This document shows, one piece after another, positions 60,466 to 64,000 of a DNA stretch of 64,000 nt. A program made the position numbers and the translations under genes. The notes below the pieces were generated by a model. That model was not told the origin of the DNA, did no database searches, and saw only the letters and a list, made by a program, of their open reading frames with translations. Location of the stretch: the NCBI GenBank assembly GCA_013399305.1, contig VXAI01000274.1, positions 374,341 to 438,340 on the forward strand. Reading direction: 5' to 3'. Source of the DNA: Rostratula benghalensis (lineage: Eukaryota; Chordata; Aves; Charadriiformes; Rostratulidae). The number at the start of each line of letters is the position of its first letter. Within the stretch, counting starts at the first letter, position 1.

Positions 60466-63400
60466 GATTTTGAAGGGAAATTTTGCAAAGCTGAATTGCG
60501 GGAGGTAGTAGGTTTAAAATCTGCTAGAGCCGTTTGGAGAAGCCCGTGGTATATTTTAGCAGTCTAAAGTAGCTGTACAGGAGATGTTTTATTACTTCTT
60601 TGAGACATCTCCTTTGCACTTTACATTTCTATTTTATACTCTTTGCTAGACAGGACTTGAAAAGAATTGTGAGTACTTCTTGGTAGTAGAGCTGCCCTTT
60701 GAGGGGAAAAAAAAAAAGCTTATGAGGTTAGAGCTTGAACCTGAGGAAAAACGCTTTTTAGAAGAGGTGTTCCCAATTCTGATCTGAATTGCACCACAGA
60801 TATACGGCAAATTTATTTATATGTCAGTTCAAGACCTTTAAACCAGAACTCGTTTCTTCCATAATGCAGAAAACGAAATAGTTTTGTTTCCAGAAAGTAG
60901 GTAATAGAATGGTGAAAGAAATGAGATTGCTCATGGGAGGCTTGTTACCTAGAATAACATGATAAGTGGTAGGAAGAATTAATGACAGAAAGAGTAATAG
61001 GACAGCTTAGAGAATTAAGACAGAATGACTTTTAATTTTTTTTTAAGTAAAGGAAGGACACTTATTGTTTTAAAAAGATCTGTAATCTGTTCAACATCTA
61101 AGTCAAATATATCTAATTTTGATGGCTTTTCAGCTGTCCAAATAAAGCACTGGAATTTAAAACAACCAGAAAGTTATCAAATGTTTTCACAAACAGTATT
61201 AAGGAAAAATCTGAGTTTGCTGGATGTGGCTGATTGATAGCTTCTTCATTTACATGTTAGCCTTAATATGCTTCACAGAGCACTGAATTAACATACTTGC
61301 TAAAAAATGCTGCAGTTTAAGCCTTTGTGTTTTATTTTTTCAGTCTGCTTTCATTCTCTGTGTGCTTGAGGGGCTCTCACCACGGCTGATCATACCCTTA
61401 CAAAAATATCTTTCTTGACTTCTTGAAACACTCATGGTTGCTCTCCTACCTCTCTAAGATCTGCCTCCCGAAGAGCTGCCAAAAGGGATTCTTATTCATC
61501 ACTTGGTTGGTTCTTCCCTCTTTGTTACAGAAAATGAAGGTTATTGCCTTGTCTGTCATCTTTTATGTATCCTTGCACTGGTGCTGCCTTAAATTCAGAT
61601 AGTACATCTTTCAGATCAAGTCCATCTTTTCACCTGTTCATGGGCAGGGCCTCACCAGCTGGGCAGCCCTCCACTAGGTTTCCTAGGTGCCTTGGTAATG
61701 CAATGAATTAACAACAGTCATAAGTTTAAGGTCTACTCCAGTCCACAGGGAAGGGAAATGAATACAAATGAGTAAATGATCTGCTAAAAATAAGACAAGC
61801 CTCCTGTCCTCATTTGAGTACCAAGGAAGTGACAAAACTGTATTGGCTTTGTAATTATGAGTAGAATGAGGTGAAAACACTGCCTTTGGAATATATTGTA
61901 GAATATAACTCTTTATTGACTTCATCTTTATACACGCCTTAGAGGGCTCTAAGGGCTTGCTACTCAACTAAATTTTTAATGATGAAGATGATGTGATTTG
62001 CAGAAATGCTTCCAAAAATCCCATTTTTTTTAGTTGAACTATGTTTACCTCTACTGAAAAGTAGAATACAGAGATACCCCATTTTTTCCAAAGCTGTACC
62101 TTCCCCTCCCTTTTGTTTTTAATTTTTCTTCTTTTCCTTCTCCAAGAAGGCTGTATCTGAGGACTTATATTTACAGGGTGAGACATTCTGCTTTGTGGAT
62201 TTTGCTCTACAGGACATTTTCTGGACCAATGACTTTCTCAAGAGAGTTTGTGTGCATATTTGCACACACCAGATGCTGAACATGCTCTATAAATGAAAGA
62301 AATGCAATACTCAAGGGCAAATGAAGGTTTGCTGTAGTTGGAGCTGGAAAGAGGTTACCAAATCAGTTGTGCAACTGAATGTGCCACCTTTTCTCTAACA
62401 AAATATCATTGTGGAATTAGACTACTGAATCCTTGACTGACAGAAAAAAAGTATGAACCAAGACGATTAATTAAATAGTCGATAGCAAACTTGTTCCAAA
62501 TGTTTGCAATAAGCAATATGACTGAGTGTGTAGAAGCAGCATTGCATTTAAACCCCAGATACTTATCAATACTGGTAGGGGAGCGGTCTGAAAAATTGGA
62601 TGTTGTTTGTAGTGGATTATTTCAGCAGTCATTCATCAAATGCTATCGCCTATATCTGACAGATCTCAAAACTGGCAAATGTTCTAATGGAACATAATAA
62701 CAATGATGAGTCGTACATTTATAGCACTTACTAGAAAGAATTCCAGGATTGACAAATTGGAGTGGCAATGTTGGCAGACTTAAAATGAAGCATTTGTACA
62801 GTATATACAGTACTTGGAGATGTGGAATAGATTCCAATGTGAAATGCAGAGAGGTTTCTTAACATCTTTCTGAAGCTTCACGCCAAGATGGTGCCTGATT
62901 TTTATCCTGTCACTCACAAACCCCTTTGCATCTGTTGTTTCAACATGTGAACAGTGACCCGGTTCAAGCTGCTGCTAAAACTTGAGCATTAATTAATAAG
63001 GGGGAAGCTGGCTGATGGATAATTAAGAGCGGGGTAGGAAATTCTGGACAATGTATTTGCAAAACTGCACTTGGAAGAAAGATGTAGAGTGGTTTAAGAA
63101 AAATAAAGCCATTTCAAAATTAGATATTTAAGGAAAAGTAGCTGCAGTGAGTATCACACATTTCAAACGGCATGGAAGGCTCCAACTTTTCACCCTCCTA
63201 GGAATCTTCAGTACCATCTTCCTAGCTCCTGGGCTGGCCTTGAACTTGACTCAGAGTTGCATCTCCTCTCTCAAGAGCACATAACCATAAAATAAATTTT
63301 AAAGGGCTCTATCTTATTAGTGCTACTTGTAGTTGCAGGTCTACAACAGGTATAACTGCTAATCTGTCTCTTTATCTGAACACCCTGATGTGCAATTAAC

Positions 63401-63615
63401 AGAGGGTTTCCCTTACATCAGGATGCTCTCAGCTATACATTATGCTTCTACTGCAGGAAAGTCCCCTTTCAGCACCAAGAATTGCTTGAGGCACAAGTCC
63501 TGCACCATTTCTGTGTGGCTCTTTTGTCTGGAACTTGTTTTAAATCTGTTTATCCTACACATTTATGATTTATTTCTCTGGGACAATGTAAGAAGACACT
63601 TAAATTATGTTGTGC

Positions 63616-63632
63616 TTTTTTTTTTTTTTTTT
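63616..63632. repeat. Poly-T run (T17)
   Basis: Seventeen consecutive T with no attached repeat body. Confidence 0.93.
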
Positions 63633-64000
63633 ACATTGTTATCTGTTTTATACTTTCTATTTCCTTATTTCTCTATGGCTGAACAGAATAAGACACTACT
63701 GCAATTGAGAGCTTTCCACAAACTTAATGCAGTCTCACATGTAGCTCTACAGAAAACATTTTGTAATTTTTTTATGGCTGTGGAGATTCTTTTAATCTAC
63801 TGTTTACTTCACTTCAAAATAGAGTTTCAACAATAGGATTATTTGATTATTTTTTTTAATAGTTGAAGGTGATCAAGTTAAGTGGAAAAATTGGAGGTTT
63901 ACGCACACACAAATTAGCTTACACTCATCTGGATTTTGACTGACATGTAAAATCATGTCAAGTAATTATTCTTTTCAAAGGTACTCACCACAGCTAAACT

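Larger units (their letters stand above)
56931..64000. other. No gene recognised; AT-rich DNA with poly-T runs
   Basis: Seven kilobases with no recognised repeat body apart from homopolymers. The longest open frame, 148 codons at 63390-63836 on the plus strand, contains a poly-Phe run from T17 and has no domain. The interval 62460-63060 carries three TAATTA-type palindromes. A 15-bp inverted repeat lies at 60428-60465. The stretch 56931-57260, upstream of the CR1 in element orientation, is unassigned. Confidence 0.5.

Noticed and set aside
63390..63836. 148-codon plus-strand open frame with hydrophobic stretches
   Set aside because: Contains a poly-Phe run from T17. The membrane-like look comes from T-rich sequence; no homologue recognised.

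Overview
The window looks like non-coding DNA from a bird genome. The main evidence is its repeats. There are several 5'-truncated CR1 LINE copies with typical avian 3' ends (a conserved 'ggttggac...gatgatctc...ggtcccttccaacc' block followed by octamer tails such as ttctatga). There are also two pieces that look like one avian endogenous-retrovirus LTR family, and almost no other interspersed repeats. The DNA is AT-rich, with many T and A runs and few CpGs, as in a gene-poor part of a macrochromosome. The species cannot be told from the sequence alone.

No protein-coding gene, tRNA, rRNA or CRISPR array could be established. Most open frames are short, lack recognisable domains, and have the size expected by chance in AT-rich DNA. 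The ones with clear homology are relics of CR1 reverse transcriptase. Several segments bounded by splice-like signals have open frames. The best is at 29725-29864, whose translation resembles the linker and first strands of an MSP/ASH domain as found in ciliary proteins. These are reported as hypotheses, because pseudo-exons outnumber real exons in such DNA. The window could be intergenic or lie inside a very large intron.

Layout: a CR1 reverse-transcriptase relic at 1-372; unassigned DNA to 12.4 kb with a pyrimidine tract at 3.2 kb; a degraded CR1/L3-like LINE around 12.4-13.1 kb; an LTR 3' part at 14.8-15.0 kb inside an 85-bp direct duplication; an LTR 5' part at 18.8-19.07 kb in the same orientation; an inverted pair of CR1 3' ends at 22.5 kb; a repeat-free stretch at 23.1-24.1 kb that reads like a conserved non-coding element; the longest open frame at 24.8-25.4 kb; the most complete CR1 3' part at 34.2-34.9 kb; a degenerate 85/171-bp tandem array at 47.6-48.1 kb; a short CR1 at 49.5 kb; and a (GATAT)n microsatellite abutting a CR1 at 56.7 kb. 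The last 7 kb hold mainly poly-T runs and a TAATTA-rich stretch.

No undescribed biological system was found. The most useful leads are the candidate exon at 29.7 kb, the split LTR with its flanking duplication, the tandem array, and the CR1-microsatellite junction.
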